A model generated the notes under the pieces. It worked only from the letters and a program-made list of their open reading frames with translations, had not been told where the DNA came from and did not search any database. Below, piece after piece: positions 39,433-47,870 of a stretch of 64,000 nt of DNA (the first letter of the stretch is position 1; every line of letters begins with the position of its first letter). The stretch comes from Fibrobacter sp. (GTDB taxonomy: Bacteria > Fibrobacterota > Fibrobacteria > Fibrobacterales > Fibrobacteraceae), in NCBI GenBank assembly GCA_024398845.1, contig JAKSIM010000004.1, positions 32,790 to 96,789 on the forward strand, written 5' to 3'. A program made the translations under genes and the position numbers.

Positions 39433-39459
39433 ACCACCAATCACTGTTTACCGTTTACT
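39433..39459. repeat. GGTTAGTGG-family repeat, diverged copy 3
   Basis: The complement reads GGTAAACAGTGATTGGTGG, close to GGTAAACAGTGGTTAGT of the right arm at 28954-28977. It straddles the glyA stop codon. Weaker than copies 1 and 2. Confidence 0.4.
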
Positions 39460-40738
39460 TGTACAGCGGGTGCTTCTTGCAGAGGTCAACGATTTCCTGA
39501 CGGATAGCCTTGAGAGCTTCTTCGTTGTCCTTGTTCTGCACGGCGCGGTCAATGATCTGGGCCACGAGGCGAGATTCGTCTTCGTTGAAGCCACGGGTCG
39601 TGATGGCGGCAGTGCCAAGACGGACACCGGACGGGTCCATCGGCTTGCGGGTATCGAACGGAATCGTGGAGCGGCTGCAGCTGATGCCGACCTTTTCCAT
39701 GGCCACTTCGGCTTCCTTGCCGGAAACACCCTTGGAGGTCATGTCCACCACCATGAGGTGGTTGTCGGTACCGTCACTGATGATCTTGTAGCCGAGCTTC
39801 ATGAGTTCGTCGGCCATGGCCTTTGCATTCTTGATGATGTTCTTTGCGTATTCCTGGAATTCCGGCTGCAAAGCTTCGAGGAATGCAACAGCCTTACCGG
39901 CGTTGATATGGTCATGCGGACCACCCTGCATACCCGGGAACAAGCCCTTGTCGATTTCCTTGGCGAGGGAAACTTCCTTCATTTCGCCCTTCACCATCTT
40001 CTTAATCATCTTGTCCTTGCACATGATGATAGCGGAACGCGGACCGCGGAGAGTCTTGTGGGTCGTGGTCGTCACGATGTCGAAGTACGGCACCGGAGAT
40101 TCGATAGCCTTACCTGCGATGAGGCCTGCAACGTGGGAAATGTCAGCCATGGTGAGAGCGCCAACTTCGTCGGCGATTTCCTTGAACTTCTTCCAGTCAA
40201 GGTTGCGGCTGTAGGCGGAGAAGCCGGCGAGAATCATCTTCGGCTTTTCACGGAGAGCGATTTCGCGGACCTTGTCCATGTTGATGCGGCCAGTTTCCTG
40301 TTCCACTTCGTACTGCACGAAGTTGTAGAGCATGCCGGAGAAGTTCACCGGATGGCCGTGAGAAAGGTGTCCACCGTGGTCGAGCTTGAGGCCGAGGACC
40401 TTGTCACCCGGCTTGAGAACGGCGAAATAGACAGCGGCGTTTGCCGGAGAGCCGGAAAGCGGCTGCACGTTGGCGTGGTCGCAACCGAAGAGCTTCTTGC
40501 AACGTTCAATGGCGAGGGCTTCCATTTCGTCAATGACTTCGTTACCGCCGTAGTAACGCTTGCCCACGTAACCTTCACTGTACTTGTTGGTGAGCACGGA
40601 GCCCATGGCTTCCATGACAGCCTTGGAGGTATAGTTTTCGGAAGCGATCAATTCGATGCCGTATTCCTGGCGTTCGGCTTCCTTCTGGATGATGTTGTAG
40701 ATTTCCGGGTCTGTCTGTTGCAATGTAGATTTAAGCAT
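39455..40738 (-). CDS. glyA: Serine hydroxymethyltransferase
   Basis: 427 residues from the ATG at 40738, preceded by CAAGGAGC; an upstream GTG is in frame but adds an untypical extension. A PLP enzyme converting serine and tetrahydrofolate to glycine and methylene-tetrahydrofolate, the main one-carbon source, linking to folP at 7039. Signatures are LIASENYTS, SEGYVGKRYYGGNEV, the PLP region TTTTHKTLRGPR with the Schiff-base Lys, and FPGMQGGPHDH. Intact and of normal length. Confidence 0.97.
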   Translation of the reverse strand: MLKSTLQQTDPEIYNIIQKEAERQEYGIELIASENYTSKAVMEAMGSVLTNKYSEGYVGKRYYGGNEVIDEMEALAIERCKKLFGCDHANVQPLSGSPANAAVYFAVLKPGDKVLGLKLDHGGHLSHGHPVNFSGMLYNFVQYEVEQETGRINMDKVREIALREKPKMILAGFSAYSRNLDWKKFKEIADEVGALTMADISHVAGLIAGKAIESPVPYFDIVTTTTHKTLRGPRSAIIMCKDKMIKKMVKGEMKEVSLAKEIDKGLFPGMQGGPHDHINAGKAVAFLEALQPEFQEYAKNIIKNAKAMADELMKLGYKIISDGTDNHLMVVDMTSKGVSGKEAEVAMEKVGISCSRSTIPFDTRKPMDPSGVRLGTAAITTRGFNEDESRLVAQIIDRAVQNKDNEEALKAIRQEIVDLCKKHPLYK

Positions 40739-40931
40739 TATTGCTCCTTGAAATTTTTGCACCCAAAAGATAGTATTTTTCACCCCAACCCTAAAGACAC
40801 AAAATCAAAGATTTTTCTAAAAAATCGCCAATTTTTTTGCAAAAAACAACGTCCCCTATGCTAACGCATTGAGCATCAACACGTTACAAAATTGACGATT
40901 GAACGGAACCCCGTACCTAATTTTTGTCCAA

Positions 40932-43133
40932 TTACCTTGGGCCGCTACTTTCTTTTATACGCCAAGCCAAATCAGCATCGGCGTTATCAACAGCATACTT
41001 GTAGCCGGGCTTGTAGCCTTGGGCATCGCCCTTCAGGTCCTCGCCACCCACAGAATACCAGTTATGCTGCATTTTGGGGAAACCGATGGTAGAATCGAAC
41101 GGAACGCCATCATCGTCAAACAAGCGATAAACCGCCACCGGTGTTTCTATATTGAAAATATTGTTTTCAATAAAACAACGGGCGGAATCCGTACATTCAA
41201 CTCCAGCGTTGTCCACATCCATAAAGAAATTGTTGTAAATGTGAGCCGATCCAAAGCGAGCAAGAATACCGGCGGAACTCATGTTGGCAAAGTAGTTGTG
41301 ATGAAGCGTTGCCATCTGTACAGAATCCACAGAAAGATCCGGTTCCAAGCCAAATAATATACCAGTCTGGGCATCTTCAAAACGGCTCCAGGAAACAGTC
41401 ACGTTTTTGGAGCAGCGTTTAATGTCCATCTGCACCAGCGGGTACCTTTCAAAAGTACAGTGATCGACCCATACGTAGTTCGTTCCATTATGAATAGAAA
41501 GTGCACGACGGCTCGTGGAATCCAATGTCGTAATAGAAGGTTCCGTAAACGTCAAATTCTCGAATATCAGGTTGCTTGACTTATCGGTTAAAATGCCCAT
41601 ACCAGCAATGCGAATATCGCGACCGCGACCATCAATCGTCTTGTTGCTCTTAATGCGAAGCGGAGACTGCAAATTGTACGTACCGCTCTTTTCAAACAGA
41701 ATCCAAACCGAGGTATCCTTGTAGGCGCATTCACGAAGTGAACCCGGAGCAATAATTGCCTGCGTCGCCGCAGAATCTGTAGCAGTCGTATCCTCAACAA
41801 TAATGTAGTCGTCCGTCGTGGTGACAATGCAGATTTCTCCAACATTTTCGGAGCCATCCAGCGGACCAGCGCCACCGCGCACCCCTTTGGCATACCCCTG
41901 GACCTCGGCAAGCAAAGCGTCGTGAGCCTTCCAGTCTTTGGAGAATTCACTCACTTCTTTTTCGTGCGGGGTCGAAACGGAATCCAAACTTTCTTTATTT
42001 ACGCCACCCAGGTAAACATCGTCAAGGAATACGGTATCACCCTTTGAAACACGGAAATCAATGCGGCTCACAATAACCTTTTGTTTAGAATCGCCGCTAG
42101 GCTTAGACGCCTTACCATAAGGAGTCATCTTACCCACCGGAATGCTGAAGCCCTGCCAAACCTTAGAAAGTTTCTGTTCATACAAAAGGCCACTTTCAAC
42201 ACTATCGGCATCGCCATAGCTCAAGCGGATTTCGAGTTTTCCCGTACCGCGCGCGCTAAACATAAGCGTATCGAGAGAAGGCAACACATAATCTGTTTTG
42301 TAAACGCCCAAAAGGAATCCCAAACGATTCGTGGTACGAGCGCAACCACCCGAAGCACAGCCTTCGCTTCCCGAATAAGTCATTGTCAGGGTTTCGTCCC
42401 AAAGAGGCAACAAGTTCTTGCCGTCGGCATCCAACGTGTACCACCAGCCATCGCCAAGAATTTCACCCGTTGCAGACTTTCCGCTAAACGATTCAAAATT
42501 TTCAACAGCAAAGCCCCGGGGTGCCCCAAGACTCACCTCGGGAACCACCTCGCCCGCACTCGCCTGGAGCGTGACGGAACCACGGTTACTCCGGCTCTCG
42601 ATAAGCACAGAGAAATCACCCGCCGGAAGGCTATCAATAACGTAATGTCCCGAACTGTCAGGAACAACAAAACGTTCAAGTCCAGGGATGCGGATTACAG
42701 AGGGTCCCTGTCCTGCAGCAACGTAGCCTTCGATTGTCGAGAGTTCCCCCAAATTCACGGAATCAAGCGTTAACGACGAGCCCTCTCTCAATTCTACATC
42801 GAGAACGGCACCACTCGCCACAGACTCCTGCAAACTGCGAGCCTCAACCGTATAAGATCCAGGATCCATCTGTTCGAATTCAACACGACCGTTTTCATCG
42901 GCATCAGTCCAACCAACTGTATCCAAGCCATCGGACAAGAACGCCGTCGGAAGCACACGAACACGAGCCATAGCAGCAGGCGTTCCATCGGCCAAGCGAA
43001 TCTGCATGGCAATTGTCGATTCAGCTTCAGTACCACCGGCAGCCGTTTTACTTTCATTAGAACACGCCGATAATGCAAGCGAGCACATAGCGGCAAAGGA
43101 GACAAACGTTAAGAACGAAAAATGCTTAAACAT
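40932..43133 (-). CDS. Pectate lyase (PL1) lipoprotein
   Basis: 733 residues from the ATG at 43133, which has a GGAGG SD. Lipoprotein signal peptide MFKHFSFLTFVSFAAMCSLALSAC. Residues about 35-190 hold two carboxypeptidase-regulatory/prealbumin-like beta domains (GTPAAMARVRVLP; EGYVAAGQGPS). Residues about 200-380 form a jelly-roll domain that may bind carbohydrate or act as a spacer. The C-terminal ~300 residues are a PL1 parallel beta-helix (TIDGRGRDIRI, VWVDHCTFER, HHNYFANMSS, IYNNFFMDV) that cleaves polygalacturonate by beta-elimination. Its start lies inside the end of the regulator gene (eight-base overlap), so expression is translationally coupled to it. Confidence 0.88.
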   Translation of the reverse strand: MFKHFSFLTFVSFAAMCSLALSACSNESKTAAGGTEAESTIAMQIRLADGTPAAMARVRVLPTAFLSDGLDTVGWTDADENGRVEFEQMDPGSYTVEARSLQESVASGAVLDVELREGSSLTLDSVNLGELSTIEGYVAAGQGPSVIRIPGLERFVVPDSSGHYVIDSLPAGDFSVLIESRSNRGSVTLQASAGEVVPEVSLGAPRGFAVENFESFSGKSATGEILGDGWWYTLDADGKNLLPLWDETLTMTYSGSEGCASGGCARTTNRLGFLLGVYKTDYVLPSLDTLMFSARGTGKLEIRLSYGDADSVESGLLYEQKLSKVWQGFSIPVGKMTPYGKASKPSGDSKQKVIVSRIDFRVSKGDTVFLDDVYLGGVNKESLDSVSTPHEKEVSEFSKDWKAHDALLAEVQGYAKGVRGGAGPLDGSENVGEICIVTTTDDYIIVEDTTATDSAATQAIIAPGSLRECAYKDTSVWILFEKSGTYNLQSPLRIKSNKTIDGRGRDIRIAGMGILTDKSSNLIFENLTFTEPSITTLDSTSRRALSIHNGTNYVWVDHCTFERYPLVQMDIKRCSKNVTVSWSRFEDAQTGILFGLEPDLSVDSVQMATLHHNYFANMSSAGILARFGSAHIYNNFFMDVDNAGVECTDSARCFIENNIFNIETPVAVYRLFDDDGVPFDSTIGFPKMQHNWYSVGGEDLKGDAQGYKPGYKYAVDNADADLAWRIKESSGPR

Positions 43134-44043
43134 TTTCACCCTCCTCGCTATCATTTAAGCTTTCCTTGGAATCCAAAGTTTCTTGACCACGAATACGACG
43201 CTTGCGGCCACGACGCTGCGGAGGCGGATAAGGATCGCTCAACGGGAAGAACTGCATTCCCAGCTGAAATACGCGATTCGGCTTTTCGCAAGCCGCCACC
43301 TTAGCCAAAACCTCTCGACGAAAACGGCGAAACATTTCAACCAATTCCTTATATGTATTTTCGTCACAACCAAAGGCCAATGTTGACAAATTCCTTTCGG
43401 TATGGCCAAAACGGTCAAGGGCGGTCTGCGCCACATTTAAATTCTGTTGTATATACGAATTCACAGCAGTGCTATACGACTCCGTACCGCTAGAAATAAG
43501 CCCCTGAGTTTGTTCGTAAAAACCAGTCTGTTCATTTTTCTTAATCATAGACAGGCGTTCCAATAGCGCAATGGAACTTTTGACCTGACTTGCTGTAATT
43601 GGCGGTCGCACCATAAGTCCAAGAGCAGCGTCGTCACCCACATAAGGGTAGAATGTCACCAGTTCGCGAATAACTGCATGGTACCAGTGGTCAAAATACT
43701 CAAACTGATCCTTGGCCAAATTTTCAACCTTGCATTCCTTGGTAGCAACGAGTTTTTCAAGATATTGGCGGCTTTCAGAATGATTTTTTGCCTGGTTAAA
43801 GGCAACCATGTTCGCAAAGTAGGTCTTTTCGCGTTCGTCCTTGCAAAAAATTTCGGCAAACGTCGAAACCAATCGATCTGTAATATTGCGCTTGCCTTGC
43901 AAAATCTTATTGAACATCGAAGAGTCAAACCCGGCTTTTTCTGCAATATAGCGGTGACTAAAACGCCAATCACCAGCATGGCGTTCCTCATACGCATCGC
44001 GCAGGAATTCGCGATAATTCAAATATTCAAAAAGATTAATCAT
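43126..44043 (-). CDS. TIGR02147-family regulator
   Basis: 305 residues from the ATG at 44043. The first residues MINLFEYLNYREFLRDAYEE and the helix-turn-helix-like AEKAGFDSSMFNKILQGKRNIT match the TIGR02147 family (with C-terminal DUF4423), first noted as a paralogous family of Fibrobacter succinogenes. The rest is helical and ends in a very basic RRRGRKRR stretch and an acidic tail. It probably binds DNA and controls the surrounding pectin genes; that role is inferred from position. The ATG has no SD and lies about six bases from a TATATT -10-like box, so the mRNA may be leaderless. Confidence 0.82.
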   Translation of the reverse strand: MINLFEYLNYREFLRDAYEERHAGDWRFSHRYIAEKAGFDSSMFNKILQGKRNITDRLVSTFAEIFCKDEREKTYFANMVAFNQAKNHSESRQYLEKLVATKECKVENLAKDQFEYFDHWYHAVIRELVTFYPYVGDDAALGLMVRPPITASQVKSSIALLERLSMIKKNEQTGFYEQTQGLISSGTESYSTAVNSYIQQNLNVAQTALDRFGHTERNLSTLAFGCDENTYKELVEMFRRFRREVLAKVAACEKPNRVFQLGMQFFPLSDPYPPPQRRGRKRRIRGQETLDSKESLNDSEEGENV

Positions 44044-44049
44044 ATTATT

Positions 44050-44100
44050 AATATAACAATTTTTATTAAACGTGGACAATTAATAAAAAAAATAGTCCAC
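44050..44100 (-). promoter_or_regulatory. Putative promoter and inverted GTGGAC operator of the regulator
   Basis: GTGGAC (44072-44077) and GTCCAC (44095-44100) form an inverted pair 17 bases apart. On the − strand a GTTATATTAATA block follows with TATATT at 44050-44055. The same block and hexamer occur upstream of both PL11 genes. Candidate autoregulatory operator and promoter. Confidence 0.5.
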
Positions 44101-44103
44101 ATT

Positions 44104-45954
44104 TTACTTTAAAAGACGTACAAAACTCGCATTTTTCCCATCAAGTGAGATTTTCACCACATAATGACCTTGAGGCAAACGAGCCGCATGATCCAGCAAA
44201 TTAACGTCACCGGCCCTTACAGAACGTATTTCGCTAGCAACCGTTTTGCCAAGCGAGTTCATCACGCGTACATTCAAAAGGCCACCATTCGTCCGCACGG
44301 TCCATCGAGCGGCATCCACCTTCAATGCAGGGGCGGTAGCCACAGTAGCAGTATTCGTCTGCGTTTCGCCAACGGGTTCATATGTACTGCCCATGCGGTA
44401 AACGTAATCATTAGTAAAGCCAGCCATATCTATATTCGGGCCACCATCGTTTGTAAGCGAAGTGAACACCATGTCAAAATCGCAGGCATCCAGCCAAACA
44501 CCCTCAATATACGCGGTGTCCCACGTATCCCAACTGCCCGTGGGTGCAAAAACAACATCGTATTCCTTCGCGTCAATCTTCACTTTCATATCGCGGTTAG
44601 ACGCGCCATCAAAAGAATAGCGAATAAATACTTTGGCTTCTGTAGCCGAACGTTCCGAAACCATCTTGTACGTCGCAGTACTCCCGAGTTCATTCGCAAA
44701 ATTAAAGAAGCCGTTGCCAACAAAACCCGTATGGTTTTCATCGGTTGTTCCACCAGCCTCTTCCGGGAACGAGAGGTCCATCAAAGAAGGCCATTGTTCC
44801 GTACCCTTCATTTGAGCATATTTCAGCTCCGCAGATCCCGACGAAATTTCAGTCGTGGAATCCGATGTCGAAGAAGTTTGCGTACTTGTTGAAGATTCTG
44901 CATCGTGCGAAGTCGCAACACACGCAGCTCCGCCCTTGAACATGGCCGTATAAGTCACGTTACGAGCCGACGTTTTGAAACCATAATACAGCTTATTTGA
45001 AGAAATCTTATTGCAGTCATCATCGGCCCAGTATTCAAACGTTTCTCCATTACCGGGCGTCACGCGAAGCGTCATCGGAGTCCCCGCCGGGAACTTCTGG
45101 TTCTGCGTAATAAGGCCCCTTGTCGAAATATTCGCCTTCACCGTCACATTAAAACGAGGCTTGATTGCAGAGACGAGAATCGTCATCGCCGCCTTGGATT
45201 CATCAGAAAGGTTGCTTGCCGAAACTTTATCCTGGAGTTCCTCCACAATCATGCCGCAGTGGCCCAAGGAGCCCATCTCCTGAAAATGCGTGTTGCCGTC
45301 GGAACTACCCGAAGGAAAGTTCGGATACAACCCCGCATCCAACTTGAGGTACAAATACGTCGTTACATAATCGGGAATATTCTTGTACGTGGTATTGTAC
45401 GTATTATACGACTTCATGTTCAAATCGACAAACGGAATCTTGTACGTTTTGGAAAGCGATTCCATTTTACCTCGGGCGTCGTAGTTGTTGGCGCCAGTCG
45501 AGAAAATATTACGTGAACCATTCATGTTCATAGGCGAAACAAGCACAGGAGTGGCGCCATGTTTTTGCGTCACTTCTATATACTGCTTCATGTAATATTC
45601 AAAGGAATCAATCGGTGTGTAGCGATCCGCCTTGTTATAATCGCGGTCGTTATGGCCGAACTGAACAAACACGTAGTCACCCTTTTGAATGCTTGGTTCC
45701 AAGTCCCTTAAGCGTCCATCGTTAATGAACTTCTTGGAACTGCGGCCACCAATAGCGACGTTATTGATTTTTACGCGAGAACCATCAAAGAAATAGCCAA
45801 GAACCTGCCCCCAACCGGTTTGCGGGTAGGCACTATCCTTATAGTTGCAAACCGTCGAGTCCCCAATCACATGTATGGTAAAACTCGTGGAATCACTCAC
45901 GGCAACACCAGCGAACAAAGCAGCGGCAAGAGCTAGTTTAGCAATACGATTCAT
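44104..45954 (-). CDS. Rhamnogalacturonan acetylesterase (CE12) with CBM35-like module
   Basis: 616 residues from the ATG at 45954 with a GGGGGAG SD. Signal peptide MNRIAKLALAAALFAGVAV. The SGNH esterase domain (about 25-250) has GDSTVCNYKD (nucleophile Ser), GGRSSKKF (oxyanion Gly), FGHNDRD (Asn) and DGNTHFQEMG (Asp/His dyad), typical of CE12. It removes acetyl groups from rhamnogalacturonan. A short beta domain (FEYWADDDC) and Ser/Thr linker lead to a CBM35-like module with SLTNDGGPNIDMAGF, then a 60-residue secretion/attachment tail ending in basic RLLK. Third gene of the PL11-CE12-CE12 operon. Confidence 0.88.
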   Translation of the reverse strand: MNRIAKLALAAALFAGVAVSDSTSFTIHVIGDSTVCNYKDSAYPQTGWGQVLGYFFDGSRVKINNVAIGGRSSKKFINDGRLRDLEPSIQKGDYVFVQFGHNDRDYNKADRYTPIDSFEYYMKQYIEVTQKHGATPVLVSPMNMNGSRNIFSTGANNYDARGKMESLSKTYKIPFVDLNMKSYNTYNTTYKNIPDYVTTYLYLKLDAGLYPNFPSGSSDGNTHFQEMGSLGHCGMIVEELQDKVSASNLSDESKAAMTILVSAIKPRFNVTVKANISTRGLITQNQKFPAGTPMTLRVTPGNGETFEYWADDDCNKISSNKLYYGFKTSARNVTYTAMFKGGAACVATSHDAESSTSTQTSSTSDSTTEISSGSAELKYAQMKGTEQWPSLMDLSFPEEAGGTTDENHTGFVGNGFFNFANELGSTATYKMVSERSATEAKVFIRYSFDGASNRDMKVKIDAKEYDVVFAPTGSWDTWDTAYIEGVWLDACDFDMVFTSLTNDGGPNIDMAGFTNDYVYRMGSTYEPVGETQTNTATVATAPALKVDAARWTVRTNGGLLNVRVMNSLGKTVASEIRSVRAGDVNLLDHAARLPQGHYVVKISLDGKNASFVRLLK

Positions 45955-45970
45955 TCGCAACTCCCCCGTA

Positions 45971-47836
45971 TTAGCGCAATTTTGCCCAGTTAAATTGTTG
46001 AACGGAGCCATTCACGCGCACAACAACATGGTAAAGCCCATTCGCTTTAACCATCGAAGAAAGGACTGACGTTGAGACAGTTCCATTTACATTCTGTTTT
46101 GCAACGATTTTACCATGTATGTCAAAAACGCTCACTTCAGAAGAGGCAAACGAAGCAACTGACGACAAACGAGATTTTTTCACAACTATCGTCAAAGAAT
46201 CCGCCGGGTTTGTTGCAGAAGTGTCCTTGACTTCATCGCATTCATCGCCACGGCAAACGCCCGCCATGCTGAAGCCGAACATGTCGATATTCGGGCCACC
46301 ATCGTTCGTGAGCGACATGAACTTGAGTTCAGCCTCGCCTTGTGGCGCATCAAGGACAACGTAAGCGGTATCCCACGTGGTCCAGCCACCTGTAGGAGGC
46401 GCACTAATGTAGTAATCGTGATCCAAATAAGCGTTAATCATGCGGTCGCCCGTACCGCCGTTTGCATAAATAATGGAAAGCGTTGTATAACCAGCCCCCG
46501 GGAACTTCACCTTGAACGACCCGTACGATTTATTGCTGTTGTCAAAGTTGAAGTAACCGTCGCCGTGGAACCCGGCGTTGGTCTTTTCGGCATCAAAACC
46601 GTCAAACTGATCGGGATGGGCAGCATCGAAGAACTTCTTGATATCCTTATCGACAGCGACGGTCGATTCTTGACTGCCCTCCTCCGAGGTTACCGGCACA
46701 AACGTCACGTCTTCGAGACTCTTGGGAGTCGTCGTGGGGAACGCCTTAAGAGCCGCTCCATCGCCCGTGTACTTTTCAGCAGTTCCGCCTTCGTAAACAG
46801 CCGTAAACTGCGTCGCGGCATCGCCCATCACGAACGTATGGATGTACGGAGACTTCACATTGGAACGGCTCGGAGCCCCAACCTTGTTGCCATTTCCGTC
46901 GTACCAGCCGAGGAATTTTTTGCCACTCTTCGGAATCGTCTTGAGCAAGACCGTCATGCCCTTCGGGTAGTAGGCACTGATAGACGTCGCTTCGGCGGCA
47001 TCGGCCGGACTTACCTTCACATTCACCATGTACATGGGAGCCATGTAGTCACCAAGTTTTTTAACAACAGGATCCTTGTGAGCGCGCATCTGTTCGGTAA
47101 TGATTCGACCAAAGGCGTTTGCGCCATTCATCTGCAAATGCACCTGGTCTGCCTGGTCGCCGCCGAGGTTACTGTACTCGCTCTTGGTTGCATAGTTGAA
47201 AATGAACTGCTGTGCATACTTTTCGCCAACAGAAATCATGAGGTTCGCGACTTCTTCGCTCATGTCAATAAACGGGACTTCTAGTTCTTCGGCAAGTTGT
47301 TTGTTTAACGCCGGATAGCCGCGGTAACTGTTATGGATGGCGGTCGGGGAATCGTAATAGCAGCGGCGAATCGGACTCATGATGATGGGATTTGCGCCCT
47401 TCGCACGGACATCGGCCACCATCTTTTTCATGTTGGACTTAAAGAAATCCTCGGTACTATAGTTGATGTCGTTGATGCCAAACTGGATAACGACATAGTC
47501 ACCCGCCTGCAGTTTTTCGGCAATGCAATTACCGTTGCTGCATCCTTTTTTGAAGAACATATCGTAATAGCCGACAGCAGTACCGCCAGACTTGTCCTTG
47601 CCACCGCCACCAAGCGACATACCGCCCTGGCCGCGATTCACGACACCCGCCAGGTTCACATCAAACCAGTAATGAAAATCCTGGCCCTGCCCCTGCTTGG
47701 GATAGTACCCTTCATTCCAATCCTGCATGGTGGAATCGCCACACATGTAGATGGTCACCTTTGCGAGAGCTGCGGGAGCCACGAGCATCGAAGCCACCAC
47801 TGCGCCTTGCCAAATTCTATTAATCATTTTTCCCAT
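45971..47836 (-). CDS. Second CE12 acetylesterase with CBM35-like module
   Basis: 621 residues; an ATG three codons in (47827) is equally likely. Signal peptide ends near APAALA. SGNH motifs are GDSTMQDW (nucleophile), GGMSLGGGG, FGINDIN and DQVHLQMNG (Asp/His). It is the same family as the neighbouring esterase but clearly diverged, so probably an old duplication with different specificity. Middle beta domain GKKFLGWYDGNG, then a CBM35-like module with GFHGDGYFNFDN and SLTNDGGPNIDMFGF, and a C-terminal tail ending in basic AKLR. Its start is 35 bases after the PL11 stop and its end 17 bases before the next ATG: one operon. Confidence 0.88.
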   Translation of the reverse strand: MGKMINRIWQGAVVASMLVAPAALAKVTIYMCGDSTMQDWNEGYYPKQGQGQDFHYWFDVNLAGVVNRGQGGMSLGGGGKDKSGGTAVGYYDMFFKKGCSNGNCIAEKLQAGDYVVIQFGINDINYSTEDFFKSNMKKMVADVRAKGANPIIMSPIRRCYYDSPTAIHNSYRGYPALNKQLAEELEVPFIDMSEEVANLMISVGEKYAQQFIFNYATKSEYSNLGGDQADQVHLQMNGANAFGRIITEQMRAHKDPVVKKLGDYMAPMYMVNVKVSPADAAEATSISAYYPKGMTVLLKTIPKSGKKFLGWYDGNGNKVGAPSRSNVKSPYIHTFVMGDAATQFTAVYEGGTAEKYTGDGAALKAFPTTTPKSLEDVTFVPVTSEEGSQESTVAVDKDIKKFFDAAHPDQFDGFDAEKTNAGFHGDGYFNFDNSNKSYGSFKVKFPGAGYTTLSIIYANGGTGDRMINAYLDHDYYISAPPTGGWTTWDTAYVVLDAPQGEAELKFMSLTNDGGPNIDMFGFSMAGVCRGDECDEVKDTSATNPADSLTIVVKKSRLSSVASFASSEVSVFDIHGKIVAKQNVNGTVSTSVLSSMVKANGLYHVVVRVNGSVQQFNWAKLR

Positions 47837-47870
47837 ATTTCAAACCAATCCCAAAGGAAGTCCAAGTTTT

